Assembly: GCA_022497155.1 (NCBI GenBank) | Contig: MU385727.1 | Location: 124,001 to 188,000, forward strand | From: Whalleya microplaca | Lineage: Eukaryota; Ascomycota; Sordariomycetes; Xylariales; Xylariaceae | DNA length: 64,000 nt | Direction of reading: 5' to 3' | Shown here: one piece after another, positions 23,712 to 36,900 of the stretch | Numbering within the stretch: the first letter of the stretch is position 1 | Layout of the letters: each line of letters begins with the position of its first letter | Program-made: the position numbers and the translations under genes | Notes under the pieces: generated by a model | Told to the model about the DNA's origin: nothing | The model's database searches: none | The model's input: only the letters and a program-made list of their open reading frames with translations

Positions 23712-25269
23712 ATGGATCCTGCTGCTTTCCCTCCCAAGGAAACGAGCATCTCGCCGCCACCCCCTCAGCGGTCGAGCTCGTCTTCCAGCCTCCACAAGTC
23801 CGGCCATATCGCCAACCACAGCCATCGCTCGAGCTTCGCAGAGAGCTTCAGGGGTGTCCCGCCCTCCCCGCGATCACACCGACACCCATCCTTTACCCAG
23901 GCCGCACTCCAAGACCTGCTCAATCATCCGCCCGCGCCCAGACACCAGAATCCTCGCTTTGCCGGCCGCGATTGGAGAGACATTGCCATTGGGGAGCTTG
24001 TAAGCAAAGATGATGTCAAATGGGCCGAAATGGACACTAGCGTCGAGGATGCTTCAATGGTTTGCTCGCTCCAGCCCACCGTCTCCCGTAAACTCTAACC
24101 GTCTATATTTCTAGGCCCTCCTCAAGAACACCTCCAGCAACGTTGTTGTGATTCGAGAGAACGCTACCAGCACGGTTCCCATCTCGACTTTTGATTATAG
24201 TGATCTGAATGCCTACTTGCTTGCTGTGGTTGGACTGGCGCACCCATCCGACGAATTAGTTGAACTGTACGATGACCTGGCCAAGAAGGCCCTGGCCAGG
24301 ACCAGAATACCACTTCGAACCATTCAGCCAATATGTCGCAAGGAGTCACTCATTACCCTCCTAGGAGATGAAGACCTAACCAAGGCGATCGAGGTGTTCG
24401 GCAGCGGCGTTCACCGAATATTTGTCACCAACCACAATGCGGAGGTCGTCGGTATTCTAAGCCAGCTGAAACTTATGGAGTTTTTCTGGAACGAAGGTGT
24501 CAATTTCCGCGTTATCGATGAACTTTATCCAAGGCTCATGCGTGATCTCGGTGTTGGATCTCAGCAGACATTAGCTGTCAAGTACGTGCGACACCGCCGA
24601 TCGTAATGAATCCCCTGCTGACCCTCGCACAGCGCAGATAGCCCTCTCACCGAGGCTCTCAATCTCATGAGTCAAGAAGGGGTGTCGAGTGTGGCCGTTG
24701 TTGACAATGGATTGAATGTCGTCGGCAACATCTCTACTGCAGATGTCAGACACCTCACCAACGCCGCAAGCCTCCCGTTACTACAGAATTCTTGCATGCA
24801 CTTCATATCGGTCATACTCACCGAACGAGGCGTCGAGAAGGGCAAGGATTCATTCCCGGTCTTCTATGTCAACCCGTACTCATCGCTCGCCCATACTGTG
24901 GCGAAGCTCGTGGCCACGCACTCACATAGAATGTGGGTGGTGGAATCGGCATCACCATCCCCCTCGGCACCCGGGACCCCTTCTCTGGGCCCTACTGTTT
25001 TGATGCCTAACACGCCATCCTCGTCACAGACCTCCCTTACCGGGGGCCATTTTCAATCCGTCCCGGCGTCGTCCATGCCCGGGTCTCATATATCGGGGCG
25101 TTTGATCGGTGTTGTTACCTTGACGGATATCCTCAATCTGTTCGCCAGGGCGAGCGGTCTCAACCCGTCGGACCCTAGTGAACAACGAGCGAGGAGGCGC
25201 AGGAGCTCCAGCTGCTCCGTCCGCCCGTCCTTGGATTCGGCTCGTGCGAGTATCGATATTCGACGCTAG
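23712..25269 (+). CDS. sds23: CBS-domain protein of the Sds23/Moc1 family
   Basis: Exons 23712..24059, 24115..24581, 24633..25269, 483 aa. In fission yeast Sds23/Moc1 inhibits PP2A-related phosphatases and links nutrient or stress state to cell-cycle progression (family knowledge). The N-terminal 85 residues are Ser/Pro/His-rich and disordered. From [12 protein letters not shown] onward come tandem CBS modules: [31 protein letters not shown] is split here only for reference to residues 120-155, followed by [31 protein letters not shown] and [12 protein letters not shown] near the C-terminus. The tail is Ser/Arg-rich ([11 protein letters not shown]). The start is the first ATG in frame; the frame extends upstream only to a GTG at 23544. 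The first intron uses a weak GTTTGC donor. The second junction restores [10 protein letters not shown]. Confidence 0.9.
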
Positions 25270-27964
25270 CACACAACTGAGTCACCGAGACAAAGGCACA
25301 GGTGGCAAATTGATATTTACAGCTGGGATTAGGCAGGAGTTCCGCACGGTTTGGGTCGCCCCTATGTTTGTTTTGGTAGGTAGCACGTTGCCGCCCTCGT
25401 AATAATGTTGCTGTTTCTTTGGCCGGTCTCACTCTCACGTATTCAGCCCCCTTTGAGGAATAGAGAAAGGAAGGAAAAGGCGGGCCATTAGGATTTCCTT
25501 TCAACGACGAGAGAATCCTTGCAGGACGCAATGATTTTTTATGGGAGAGACATTCTTCTCGGGAGTTAATGGTGTTTGTTTGTTTGCTACAGGCTCTCTC
25601 TCGTCTCGGCTTTTCCAACGAATCATGATCGGAGTTTGCTCGGGTTGGTGTTAGATACATTCTCGACTCAAACCGTGTTCCTCAGGAGTTTTCTACTATC
25701 ATCAATCCAATCGATGCAAAAGTGTGCCCTTTGTATGTCTTGGCTTTGTGACTGCGCTGGAGATATTGTGTTTCGTAGATTTGAATGCAAGCTCGGCCCA
25801 ACTCTCACACCATCGAGATATGTCTAAATGTCTGCTATGAGGTTAAGGCCTGGATAGCTTTTGATACTATCTTATAAGTGTTGCGTAGCTCTCCTCCTTA
25901 ATCCTTGCTAATAGACCAATATCTTGGGTGACCATTATACAGGCAATAGTGTTAAATCTTTCTATACAATAAGTTCTTGAACATCCGAGGCATCTAGTGA
26001 ACTTTTTTGTACGGAATAACTCCATGCGACAGGCAACCTACCAGACCATCCCTGATTTCCGCCGATCAGCAATACTATCATAACCACCTAGCACTCAAGA
26101 GCATGAGCCATGGATGTGTATTCTACTTCAGTGGCTTCCTTCGTCAGCCTGAAGCTTGATAAAATCTCCGAGTGCTCGTTCCTGCTGTGCAGCAGGACTG
26201 TCAGAAGCGAGGACTTGGGATGAACACCGACTTTGACAAGACAAGGTCGAGGAAGCAAGGTTGGTGTATGATCTTGTCGAACGACAGGTACACAAGACAA
26301 CTAGCTACCTGGTCATGTGCTTTGGACTAGGGAGGGTCTCATATCGAGAAATAGGTTACGATGCGGTATCTAAGGTTGCCTAGTTCTATTGCATAGAAAG
26401 GTCCAGCCAGGAAATTATGAGATAGTTGTAAGATTTTAGGAGTCCTTAAGGTGGGTGTCTGCCATGTGCCTGTTGCTATCAAGACTCAGGATAAGGATCA
26501 CATCATGTAGACGCTAGAAAGAGACTATGCGCATTTTTTTAGTAATATTTGGCATCTACATATGCCCAAGTATAACATCATTCCGTATTGTAAGATCAAC
26601 GACGTTCGGACTTGTTGCCGTGGGCGGGCCAGGCATCAGAACGAAACTTCTTCTAAATATAAATTTAGCCCACAGGTCTAGTAGTGAATTCTTTTTATGT
26701 TTGCGACCGCGTTGAAATCAAGCAAGGTCGTGATAATTTATAGTACCATGGTGTCCGACTATTGGTTTCTACCTCTCGGGACGAAACATGATAGCCGTGG
26801 GGAACGTACGACGCCGAGTCGATGCGCTGCTTAAGATAGTATCAACTCCCATCAACCCCTAACTCAAATAGATGGCGGCAGATACGGTTCCCAGCATCAA
26901 TAGTCGTTTCCTACAAATTCTCAAGAGAAGAATGGGGTGTGAGCACGGCGGCGGCAGTCATGAAGAAAATGATCAAGACCTCCAGACCCGAGTTCTTTTC
27001 GATAGTAGCTTACGCTATGCATAGTAGAACAATGTTTACTGGAGCTTTTGATGCAATTCAAGATTACGCTATGTTGGCTTATGAACCCACCAAAAACGTA
27101 TGCAGTTACAACTCATGGATGAGAAGGCATCTCTTGTTTAACCCTTAGGTGCCTCCGATAGGAAAATCAACACGAAGTTGCACACGGCTCCCATAACAAT
27201 CAGAGATGTGTTAGAGGCCGCTTCTTCCAAATGGCTGCATATAGGTGGTAACAGGTCCATATGTGGCGGTATATCGCCATACTACAAGCTAAACGATGTA
27301 CCCAAAGAAGTAGCCAGGCAGCTGAGACAGCACTTCTAGGAATCGCCACCAGAAGGTAAGGTAGTGGTTGGCGTCCTGCCCAATGATTCGCCTTCACGGA
27401 TTATACATAGCCATTTTGGCTGTGCTGAAACCAGATGTAGACATTGGTGAATATTTACCTGCAGACTAATAAGTGAGGTGTGACATCTCCTAAATTTCTC
27501 CCCAGACCGTAGAGAGCCCCGAAGAATATGTTTAGTAGCGGGAATGAAGCATAACTACCATAATATATACGCTGGGAACTTAAATTATCGTATAATACAA
27601 TTGATATTAGTATATATATACTATATAATAAGTAAAGTTGTTGTAAGGATACCTCTTTTGGGTGACATAAATCTGGAGTGATGGGATCGATTTATAAGTT
27701 ACATCATCGTCATCGGCTACCCCACCACCGAGCTAGGCGCAGTCAGTACTGGTACGCATGTAGGCAGGTAGGCAGGTAGGCAGGTAGGACACAGGTAGGT
27801 GAACAGCTGCTGCTCGACTTGGCCAGGCTGCCGACTGAGCCGTAACATGACCAGCATCGAACGATTTCCCTCGTATCTCATCATTACTCTCAAACCCGAA
27901 TAGACAGACTCGCCAAACCTTCCGTTACTAGAATCCTCTCACGTTTCGCGTTCCACGTTCCACG
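25270..27964. other. Intergenic region between sds23 and mog1
   Basis: About 2.7 kb between two plus-strand genes. No gene is supported. A short array of GTAGGCAG/AGGCAGGT units sits at 27760-27788, roughly 180 bp before the mog1 start. TA-rich DNA lies at 27585-27640. Open frames near 26939-27148 and 26088-26300 are short and unrecognised. Confidence 0.5.
27760..27788. repeat. Short (GTAGGCAG)n tandem repeat
   Basis: About three and a half perfect copies of an 8-bp unit (GTAGGCAG), followed by a diverged ACAGGTAGGTG. A similar AGGCAGGTAGGCAGGC motif occurs near 22820, so this is one of the recurring simple-sequence motifs of this genome. It is located in the upstream region of mog1. Confidence 0.85.
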
Positions 27965-28748
27965 ATGGCAACCTCTTATAAGCCCACCCCGCTATTTGGA
28001 GGGGCGCTCGTTTGCGACCTGCCAGCCAACTTCGCCGATGTCAGGTATGAATGCACCTCTCTACGCACCCAGACTACTTTGTGTCGCAAGCGCGCATAAC
28101 TAACCTCTTGTTCTCCGCATCTCGCAGTACCCTGCGACAAGTCCCCGACCACCAGGAGGTCTACATCGACAAGGACGGCTTCACGAGCATCATCTTCGAG
28201 ATCACCGAGCGCGTGGGCAGTCCGGGCACCGGCGCCGAGATAGACGGCCGGGCCCTGACCACCCATCTAGAAGATCTAGTGCAGGACGACATCGATCGCG
28301 TCAAGGTCTGGAACACCACGCCAACGCTGTTCTCGCGCCTCGAGTACGTTCCATACACACATCCCGCACCCCCCCACCCCCCTCACAGACTTGATACGGT
28401 CGGTACAAAAGCTAACGTTTGTGCCCGTCGCCCGCCAACAGTGAGAACATACCCGCCTACACTCTGATCGCAACGCAAGCGCCGCCGCCGCAGCAGGAGG
28501 TCGCGGGCCAGCGGACGAGCGCGCCCGACTTCACGGCCATCATCCTGACGCTGGTGCGCCTCGAGCGCGAGAAGACCGACCTGCTGATCACCATCAACGT
28601 CCCGCACATCCGCGGTGAGTACGACGAGGAGGACGTCGACCTGCAGCTCGGGAAGCAGGGCAAGCTGATCGGCGACGCCGTCGACTTCGCCGCCAAGATC
28701 TGGGAGACCTTCCAGGTCAAGGACTGGAATCTCTTCAAGGAGATTTGA
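27965..28748 (+). CDS. mog1: Mog1, Ran GTPase-binding nucleotide release factor
   Basis: Exons 27965..28044, 28128..28343, 28442..28748, 200 aa. Mog1 binds Ran/Gsp1 and helps nucleotide release, supporting nuclear protein import. The N-terminus (PTPLFGGALVCDLP) and the diagnostic TLRQVPDHQEVYIDKDG at about residues 28-43 are strong family signatures. It continues with SIIFEITERV, then DENIPAYTLIATQ and LVRLEREKTDLLITINVPH, ending NLFKEI. Both introns have good donors (GTATGA, GTACGT), and junction codons AG|T and GA|T fit. The length matches the family. No membrane or signal segment is present. The codons are GC-rich at third positions compared with the flanks. The importin beta-3 gene in the same window is functionally related, but there is no sign of co-regulation. 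Confidence 0.93.
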
Positions 28749-29437
28749 AAGGTTGTCTGTCTCTCGTGAATATCTAGGAGGTTATTTGGGATAAGAAAGA
28801 AGGGCATGTGATGTGATATGATTGATGCCTTTTCTGAGTGACATTATTTTGAGGAATATACTCGTTTTTTTCCTGCGGCGTTGGTCTTTCGCAGTACATC
28901 CCCAATATCGGGGGTATAGGAAGAGAGGGGACATGAGTTTCCTACGAAGTATGAAGATCACACCTACGCCGGCTACGACTTCAGTCTTTACTCATTCATG
29001 AGACTGAAATCGCCTTGACAGATGTTGCAGTAGATAGCGCAAATGAAAATTAGGATAGACAATTCTTCAACAGTTATTCCTGGCTGGCTCCTCTTGAGCG
29101 TCACATTCAAATTGCGTAAGATGGTTGGTTAATTAGTGGTAAATCATGTAGTATCGTCTTATTCCACGTCGCCAATCTGTCTCGACGTTGGTAACGAATC
29201 ATATATACAACTCCTGGTAAGCTTGAGTTGCCTGTTCTCTTCTTACACGTATGGTACCTAAGCAGAACTCCAGTATGCTTGCTCGTTATGCCCGAATGCC
29301 ATGCAGAAAGATAGATGCCCCTGACACAACCGTGTTCATCCCGGTGCCCCGTATGTACTCTCGTTATCGACTCCTGACCATTTCAAATGGTAACAACATA
29401 GCACCAGGAGAAGACGTCATAGCTGCCTGTATAAAGC
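28749..29437. other. Convergent 3' intergenic region
   Basis: Between the ends of mog1 (+) and the SprT-like gene (-). It must hold both terminators. AT-rich stretches occur near 28795-28880 and 29090-29150. No coding potential is apparent. Confidence 0.5.
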
Positions 29438-31677
29438 TTACGCCTCCGCCTGACCCTCCTCGTCATCATCCTTGATCTCAAGGACCTCCACCGCAGCGGT
29501 CAACCCCTTAACGCCTTGCTGATGCTCCTTCCACTTAGCCGATACGATCGCCATCTTGTCCTTGAACGACATGCCCTTGTTATTCAGGGTCAGCGACTTC
29601 ATCTCCTTCGCCATGAACTCCTGATACGCCGACTTCGGCTTCTTCTTGGTCTCCCCAGCAGCGACCCCAGCCTTTCCTCCACTCCCCTCCGCGGCATCGT
29701 CACCCGCAGCAGCCCCGGCAGCAGCCGCAGCACCGCGCGGCACGGGCTTGACCTGCACCAGCACGCCGCGGCACGCGCCGCAGCGCTGGCGCAACGGGTC
29801 GACGCTGCGCGTGTGGCGCTTGACCTCGCCGGCGCACTCGGCGCAGCGCCAGATGTACTTGTACTCGATGTCGTAGGAGTGCTTGGTGGACACCACGATG
29901 CCGCGGTGGCCGAAGGCCGCGCCGCAGCGGCGGCCCCAGGCCTTGAACTCGGCGCCGTGCGCCGCCTTTGGCTTGCCATTCAGCACGAACACCGCCAGGT
30001 GGCAGAACTCGTGCGCCACCGTGTTCAGCAGGTCGGACTCGTTGGCTAGGACCTTGGAGGCGAGCTCGATGGAGGCGTGGTGCTGTTTCTGCGTTATTGT
30101 GGTAGTGGTGGCGGTGGTGGATGTGGATGCGGATGTAGATGTGGATGTGTCGTTGGTGGTGAGGGGTCGCGTCGTGGTCACCATCTTGCATTTCCAGTGC
30201 GCGCGCCCGGCCGTCGTGAGCAGCGAGTTGCTCCAGGTGATGCGCAGCCCGCCCGTGTCGGCGGTCAGCTTGGCGAGCTGCCCGTCCGTGACGCGGTCGT
30301 CGAGCTCGGCGAGGAAGGTGCGCGCGAGGTCCTCCTTGACGGCGTCGAAGGCCTTCTTGGCGTCGCGCTTCTCCGGGCTGGTGCCGTACTTGCGCTTGAT
30401 CTCCGCCTTGGTGTCCTGATGGCTTCCCGTGGCGGTGAGGTCCAGCGTCTTCTTCTTCGGCGGCGAGTGCTTGTCGATCCACCCGAAGTTCGCCTCGGGG
30501 TCCCAGAACTCCTTATGTTCGGGCTTCCAGGGCGACTTGGGGATCTTGGGCGTTTTGAGGGGAGAGGGTGGGAGCGTTTTCTTGGGCGTCGTGGGTTCTA
30601 GTATGGGCTTTTTGGCGGAGGGCTCCTCCGAATCAGAGTCTTCATTGAAGCTGAAGTAGCTGTTAGTATATTCCATGATCGTCGCCATGATTGTCTTGGA
30701 AGAAAATGAGGAGGGAAGGAAGGAAGCGCTATCAATGTATCTTACATCTGGAGCTTCTTGAAAGCATCTTCCAGGTTTCCTCCTTGAGATGCGTTTAGAA
30801 GGCTGGGACTTTGGTTGCTATCCTTCCGTTGCGGAGGGCCAGGCTTGGTTAGGTCAGTGACGGTTGCCCCCGGTTGAGATTTGCTAGACGCGTTTCCGCG
30901 TGACCCCTTTCTGACCGGGTCTTTCTGTGACAACGTTGTCTGAGGTTTAGCTAAACGAGCTGATGGGCTTCCTGATCGACGCGTGGGCGGTGTTGAGAAC
31001 AACTCTGAATCTGATTTACACCCATCCGGTTCAGAGTCGGATTCGGAGTTCGAGATGAATTCAGAAGCTTCATTACCGCTTGATTCTAGAGTGTCTTTGA
31101 CGATATCCAATCCCTCTTCGGAGTCAATCAACCGTTCCGAATGCTTCAACGACTCTTTGGGAACCTCTTCTCTCTTAGATGCCCTCTGCATTATGGTTGC
31201 GAGAGACTCAGGCTTCTTCGAGCCCCCTGCTGAGCTATGCAGCTCTGTACGGAGAGACGACGTACGAGAACTGACTTGCCGGGCCCTCGCTGGGAAGAGG
31301 ATGGATGACTCCCTGGAAGAATTACTGGCCTCAGTACTTCCCTCACGGAGGCGCCTGCGAGAGGTCCTGGATCTCAAACTCTGAGCATTTTCTTCCTCTC
31401 CAGCCTCTACCTCGTTCCATGGCTTCAGAAGTGAGCCGTGAATGGGTTGGCTTTGGCCTAGTTTCCGCCGGCGGAGAGGTGTCGCATTGGAAGAAGCAGG
31501 CTTCAGCTTTGCAGACTTTTCCGTGTTATCTGGCTTGGTAGCTGTCGCCGGCGCATTCTCCTTCGATCCCTCACCGTGTGTGCCTTGGTTGACCTGGGTT
31601 CTGTTTTTGTATCGTCGCATAATAACGTCAATATCTGGAAACTCGTCCTCACTACTACTGCCTAATCCGTCGAACAT
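29438..31677 (-). CDS. SprT-like zinc metalloprotease with C-terminal HMG box
   Basis: Exons complement(29438..30650, 30746..31677), 714 aa. SprT-like (Spartan/GCNA-related) proteins act in the nucleus on DNA-protein crosslinks or chromatin. Exon 1 encodes a disordered, Ser/Arg/acidic N-terminus (MFDGLGSSSEDEFPDI, then RRRKLGQSQPIHGSLLKPW). Exon 2 carries a linker (EFWDPEANFGWIDKHSPP), the SprT domain with HEFCH at residues 524-528 and a third likely zinc ligand His 542, a zinc ribbon (Cys 580, 583, 601 and 604), an Ala/Gly-rich spacer, and an HMG-box-like segment (KKPKSAYQEFM...KWKEHQQ) at about 647-690. The ATG at 30688 opens exon 2 as a separate 416-codon frame, but splicing AT|C joins KKLQ-I to FNEDSDSEEP, with a 95-nt intron, sound sites and matching phase. 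That ATG would lie inside the intron. The SprT part is extremely GC-rich. Confidence 0.88.
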
Positions 31678-34600
31678 CCTGACGATAACTTTCCCGGATC
31701 TCCTATGTATATCCTTATTGCTGGTATTCGATTATAGTATGTCACTTAGAGGCGTAGTAACTTGGCTGGTAAAATCTGATTACGAAATTTCCATATAGTA
31801 AACTTTTGGTGCCTGCCGGTCGTCCAGGCAACGCCAAGCAAACTCACCCACCCACCCTTTTCCTGGACCGTGCCCTGTCATCATTACCATCCGTGCTGCC
31901 ATGCTAGCTGGCTAGGTGCCGTGTAAGTTGTCCACTAGAACCTTCTAAAAATGCACCAAGAAACTCAATTCTTCTTCAACCTTGGAACATAAAGCCGGCG
32001 AGTTCCTAGCTTCACACTTTCGTCTCTATTCTTTTAGAAGTTGGTTGCTTCGTAAGTTAGGGGATGTAATCTACGGTACGTCTGCCCCGGGAATTATCAG
32101 TCAATTCCGCGGTAGGGCGGAAAAGTCCCGCTATTATTAGCAAGCCAGTCAAAATATTTTCCAGGCATAATTCTAAAGAAACTGCAATTCTATAAAAATT
32201 TTCCAGGGATTTGACGAACGCATAAATTTACTACTGTATGTACGTATAAGGCGCCACTGTACATACTGACTGTATAACATTGTAGCAGGGGATGGACTAC
32301 ACTACGTGTACTTTGTACGTCGTATGAGTGAGGATTATTCTGGAATTCATTGATCCGACATGTCGATGCTTTAGGCTAGGTCCTTACTGTCAGCTAGATG
32401 ATGCGGCAGCATGAATGGCGAGCGAAGTTTATGCTCTGACTGTATGATCGCGACACTCGTGGTCTCAGAACTGTGTCGGGGTAGAGTGTGCTCGAGGTCA
32501 GAGCGTTTTACGTCTCATGGCTTTATGTGCTGTAGATAATAGTCACACCAGTTTGGATAAGGTTAGGTATGATTGAATAGCCCTGGTGTACAGGAATTGT
32601 CGTTCAAAGCGACTCATTCACCGCGCAATTATGCTGTCTTCAAATTCAAAAGAGTATAAAGTATACACATGGTAGCTTACCTCAGAAATGTTGGTTGAAG
32701 CAATATAGAGGAGGAAAATTCCGACCACACAGTCACAAGATGTTTGTCGCAAACACATATCATATGGTGACATATTGTGGAGATGAACCTAATACTCGCA
32801 GTACGTTTGTATAGACAAATATCTATATCTTGCTTCAATTTTCCATCCGCTATTTTGAGACTGAGGCGGTACATCGTCATTCACCTTTAACATGACTTGA
32901 TAAATCTCATGAAACAATGAAGTTTGGATGTGCTACTAACAATCGATCATTGTGCGTCGAGCTTTACTAGGTATTATTATGTTCAATCGCCTCCCTACCG
33001 GACTAATTCATGGCAGTGGCAAGATTGTTAGCGTGGCGTAGAAAGTGTCATTCTACTACCTCGAGGTTGCCTGATTTGTCTTCACTGAACGACTTGAACT
33101 TGATTAGAAGTCTACAACAGCTCTCATTCACCGCGATTAGAACTGTCAGCTACATTGTCGTTGGTCATCTAGAATCGCCAATAGTCCGCTACGGTCGGCG
33201 ATTGTAGAAGTTCTTAAGGGGCGTTGTTAAAGTCATGTTGTGTATTGTGGCTGTGGCCATCCCGATAAACCGTTACATAATGCTGGGAGGTTTCGTTGTG
33301 TTGGACTGGCACCGGTGAAACGGAAATAATCGGGGGGTGGCTGATTGTATAGACTTGCGGTATTACTCGACTGATAAGCTAGGTACATACTCAGGGCCCT
33401 AAAAGCTCAATAGCTTTTATCTATTAGTTGTAGGGTGGTGTTTCAAGGACACTCCCGAGGAGGAGTAGAAGCAGGTGCTGGCTGGGCTGGTATAACAGAG
33501 CTAGGTAAGCCGGGTAACTGACGTCAAGTATACGTCTCTCGCAAGATCGATATCGTGAAGCCGTATCTACGAGTGTTGTGTGCACCGAAATGTGCATTCC
33601 AAGTTGGACGTTGGGGAGGACGAAGAGCATACCTCCTACAAATGGCACGCAGTAATGGTCGAACAAGTACGCAAGTATATGGGCACCGCGTACGTGATAT
33701 ACATACATAACCGGATGTCCGTCAGTTGAAGATCGTAATACATTATGTTCGTTCTCATATCGCCGTGCGTCGAAGGCGACACTTTTTTTTTCGAATGTAC
33801 ATACTTGGAAATGAAATATATTGTGGACAGCCATATTCAAGGGACTTCTGGCCCCTGGGTAAAGGCTTATTTGGCATGAGATCGTACTGTATGGATCTGC
33901 TGGAACCGTCATCGTAATTTATGGCATCAAAGCCATAGCCAATGAGAGCGTCAATTTAGGTGCGGTAACTGGTTTGCCCCTGAAATTTGAAAAATGCATC
34001 CCACGCAATCTAGCATTCTGAAGCTTATTATTGCGAACCTAGCAGACCGCCTGGCCAGTAACATTTTAGGAATTAGTCGATCTTGAATGATCTAAATAAA
34101 AACAAGAACGGGAGCAGATCGGAGAATAGTAACCGTGGGGTTTACTGGAGATTTGCGCAAGGTATGAATGACCTGCTCTTGATGGCTCTCATCCACCAAC
34201 ACATCAACAAGTTCCATGGCGTCGCCCAGGCCTGGGGCCTGGAGCCGAGCTCAGTTGATCGAAGAAGAAAAACTCGAGGTATCATGGCAAAGTACATATT
34301 ACTTCACGTAGAGGATTTGAACGTGGCACACTTGGATGTGTAGACCTTGGTACCAGCACGAATAGGCAGATAGGCTGGGGAAGGAGGCTGGCAGGGCTGG
34401 TAACGTAGGCTGGTAGGTCCTCGAAGGTATAGAAAAGCGGACAGCGCGGAAATTACGATAACCAGATACTGTCTACCATAGACGCGTGGATGGGCGCGCG
34501 TGACGCATTGCTGCAGCATGCGAGACACGTCGTAGATTGGCCCTAAATTGGCCATTCCATCATTGATTGCCCTTGATGTGCTTTATCAGCATGGGCACCT

Positions 34601-36900
34601 CGCCTTGCGGCCCTTGCCAGATTGCTTCCCACCATTTAAAGGCCACACGAAACGGCCGGTACCTGCATACAATGGGTTCGTTGTTGCTGGTGTGAGCACT
34701 AAAATATTTTGGCTGATGGCGCCCCTTTCCATTCGACGCCATCATGCACGGATTTATGCTGTGATGAATTTTTTTTATCGCTCTAGTGGCGTTAGGCTGC
34801 TCGCACTTGCAAGTTATTCGTGGCTAGCAAGTTGTGTCAAGACGAGCCAGCTTTTGAAGTGGAAACAAGCTTGACGATGAAGGAGCTGCTATTTCAGTTG
34901 TGACATGGGACATGGGACAGGGACAGGGAATGTCTTTCACAGGCTAACTTCCGCTCCGTCCGGTCCGGATTCTAGAAGTGTGGCAGGGTGGCTGGCAGGG
35001 CTGGGTGGTTTATTGGGACGAATATTCCACGATAGTAGTCATTGAGAGCGCGAGCATATAGTTGAAGTCAATATTTCTGACCTATGGGTAATGAATGGGA
35101 GGCATCGACACAGTGAGTGTGCAGAAAAGCGTCAGATGCACATCAACAGTCCGTCATACGAACTGGTGGCAAGGTGGGTTGCATACATGTAAAGGCTGCC
35201 GAGAAGTCAAATACGATGTTTGGCGCGGGAATGCCATACGAAGTATTTCTGTTCCCCCTCTGCAGCTGATAAACATGATAGGTATGGCCTCCATTGTGAC
35301 CCTACATACATTGTGTGGCTGGTGGCGATGGTAGTGGCAGAAGAGCGATCAGATAAATATATTCGAATACTGAAAAGCCATTCGATGATGCAGTGACTGA
35401 GTGATTGCCCAAGGAAACTTCCACGCTGGTAGGCTTGGGCCATTTTGCGTCTCATCAGCAGTCTGTTCTGTAAGTCAGGCCATGCTGCCATGCTGCCATG
35501 CTGCCAGCTTTTGGGGATATGATTGACAGCATTGCAGATGGTAACATGCAAATCCGTCTGTTCGTCTAGATGCCTAACGTGATTGGTACCCCTTTTAAGA
35601 ACTTTTCAAGTGGCAAATTGCCTAAGGGAGTAAGTATAGTGTGCACACTACTGCACTGTTTGTGTTGATGTTGAGATGACACCTTGACACCTCGACACCT
35701 TGATCAACAACGTTTTGGCTTTGCCATTCAACTCATAACAGTCGAGCCGGTAAAAGCATATATGTATGAAGGATGGAACTCTAATGGGAGTGCTAAACCG
35801 CCGGGCCGAGCGATGTCAAAAGCAAAGATGATAGATATATCGGATGGCAGTCCGTGGTGAGTCTGTCACGAACGAACTCAACATGGCCTGGCCTGTTGTA
35901 AGCGGTACTTATTACATGCGTATCTGCGTATTACATGATTGATGCTGCATCCATCCGGGGACACGTCGATGCCACCAGCTAGCCGTATGCCCTACGCAGT
36001 ATTGTAACCTGTAGGTCACCTCGTAGGGCGTATACCCGTACTGTGCATTAGGAGACAACTAGAGGGGCTTGGCACGCTACCAGCCTACTCATTCGTACGT
36101 GCTCTGTACTATGTATGGGATATAAATACCGTGTAAAAAGACGCAGACGCAGAAAACGAAGACGAACCAGCCAAAAGTGGTGCCAGTTCTTGCTGCTGCT
36201 GGCGTGTTCCCCTGATAGCCCCTGTCGTGGTGGACCTCCTGTGGCTAGACGAGCCAATGATGGGACTAGCTGGATCGAGAACGGCGGGTTCAGGAAATAG
36301 AGTCCCCACCTTGTATATCGTGTTCTGGCGCGTTCTCCCCTAACACTGGCTGTATTCAATCTGCTCGTGTTGACGATACTGCAGTACGAGAGACACCTGC
36401 CGCTAGCCACCAAGATTGTACTGCGAGTACGCAAAGTAGGTAGATTGTAGGTACCCAGGTAAAAGGTGCAGGGAGGACCCAACTGCATCAAAGCAGCACA
36501 GCCACAGCTTCTTCCACCAATCTCGATCCTTCCCCTTTTCCCTCACATCGGCTACCCAGGGTTGCAAGGCTATTGCTACGTAGCAGGTACCGCACTTGAT
36601 GGCTGGGAGGAGATTGGGTAGTATGTCAGAACTGGTATGCAATATGTACTGTCTATGTACAAGTTGGGCTAGGTAGGCACATAGACAGACGGCCAGATCC
36701 CCCTTGGATCCTTTCCCCTTTCTAGCCAATTTCTTGATTCTTGATCCAAACTTCCATGTTCCATTCCTTTTCACCCCCTCCCTCTCCCAGTCTCTTCGAC
36801 AAAACCAGTTTCACACTCGCTTTCGTCCTTTCCACATCCTAATAATACTTCTTGTTCCTCTTCCTTTTTTTTCCCCTTGTCATCCTCAACCCTAACGCGG
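31678..36900. other. Long intergenic region upstream of FKS1
   Basis: Over 5 kb between divergent genes. The longest ATG-initiated frame is minus 33424-33912 (162 codons). Its residue pattern is not convincing and I recognise no domain. Other frames (36048-36491 and 36403-36774 minus) look like chance. Repeats of ATGCTGCC occur near 35484-35508. The segment 36740-36900 is strongly pyrimidine-rich on the plus strand, which fits a promoter or transcription-start zone for FKS1. Confidence 0.5.

Noticed and set aside
29516..30601. Plus-strand frames of 174-178 codons and a 260-codon overlapping minus frame
   Set aside because: Shadows of the SprT-like exon caused by strong GC3 bias; they have low-complexity Ala/Arg composition and no domains.
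33424..33912. ATG-started 162-codon minus-strand frame upstream of FKS1
   Set aside because: Residue composition is mixed, no domain is recognised, and the flanks look intergenic; kept only as intergenic DNA.
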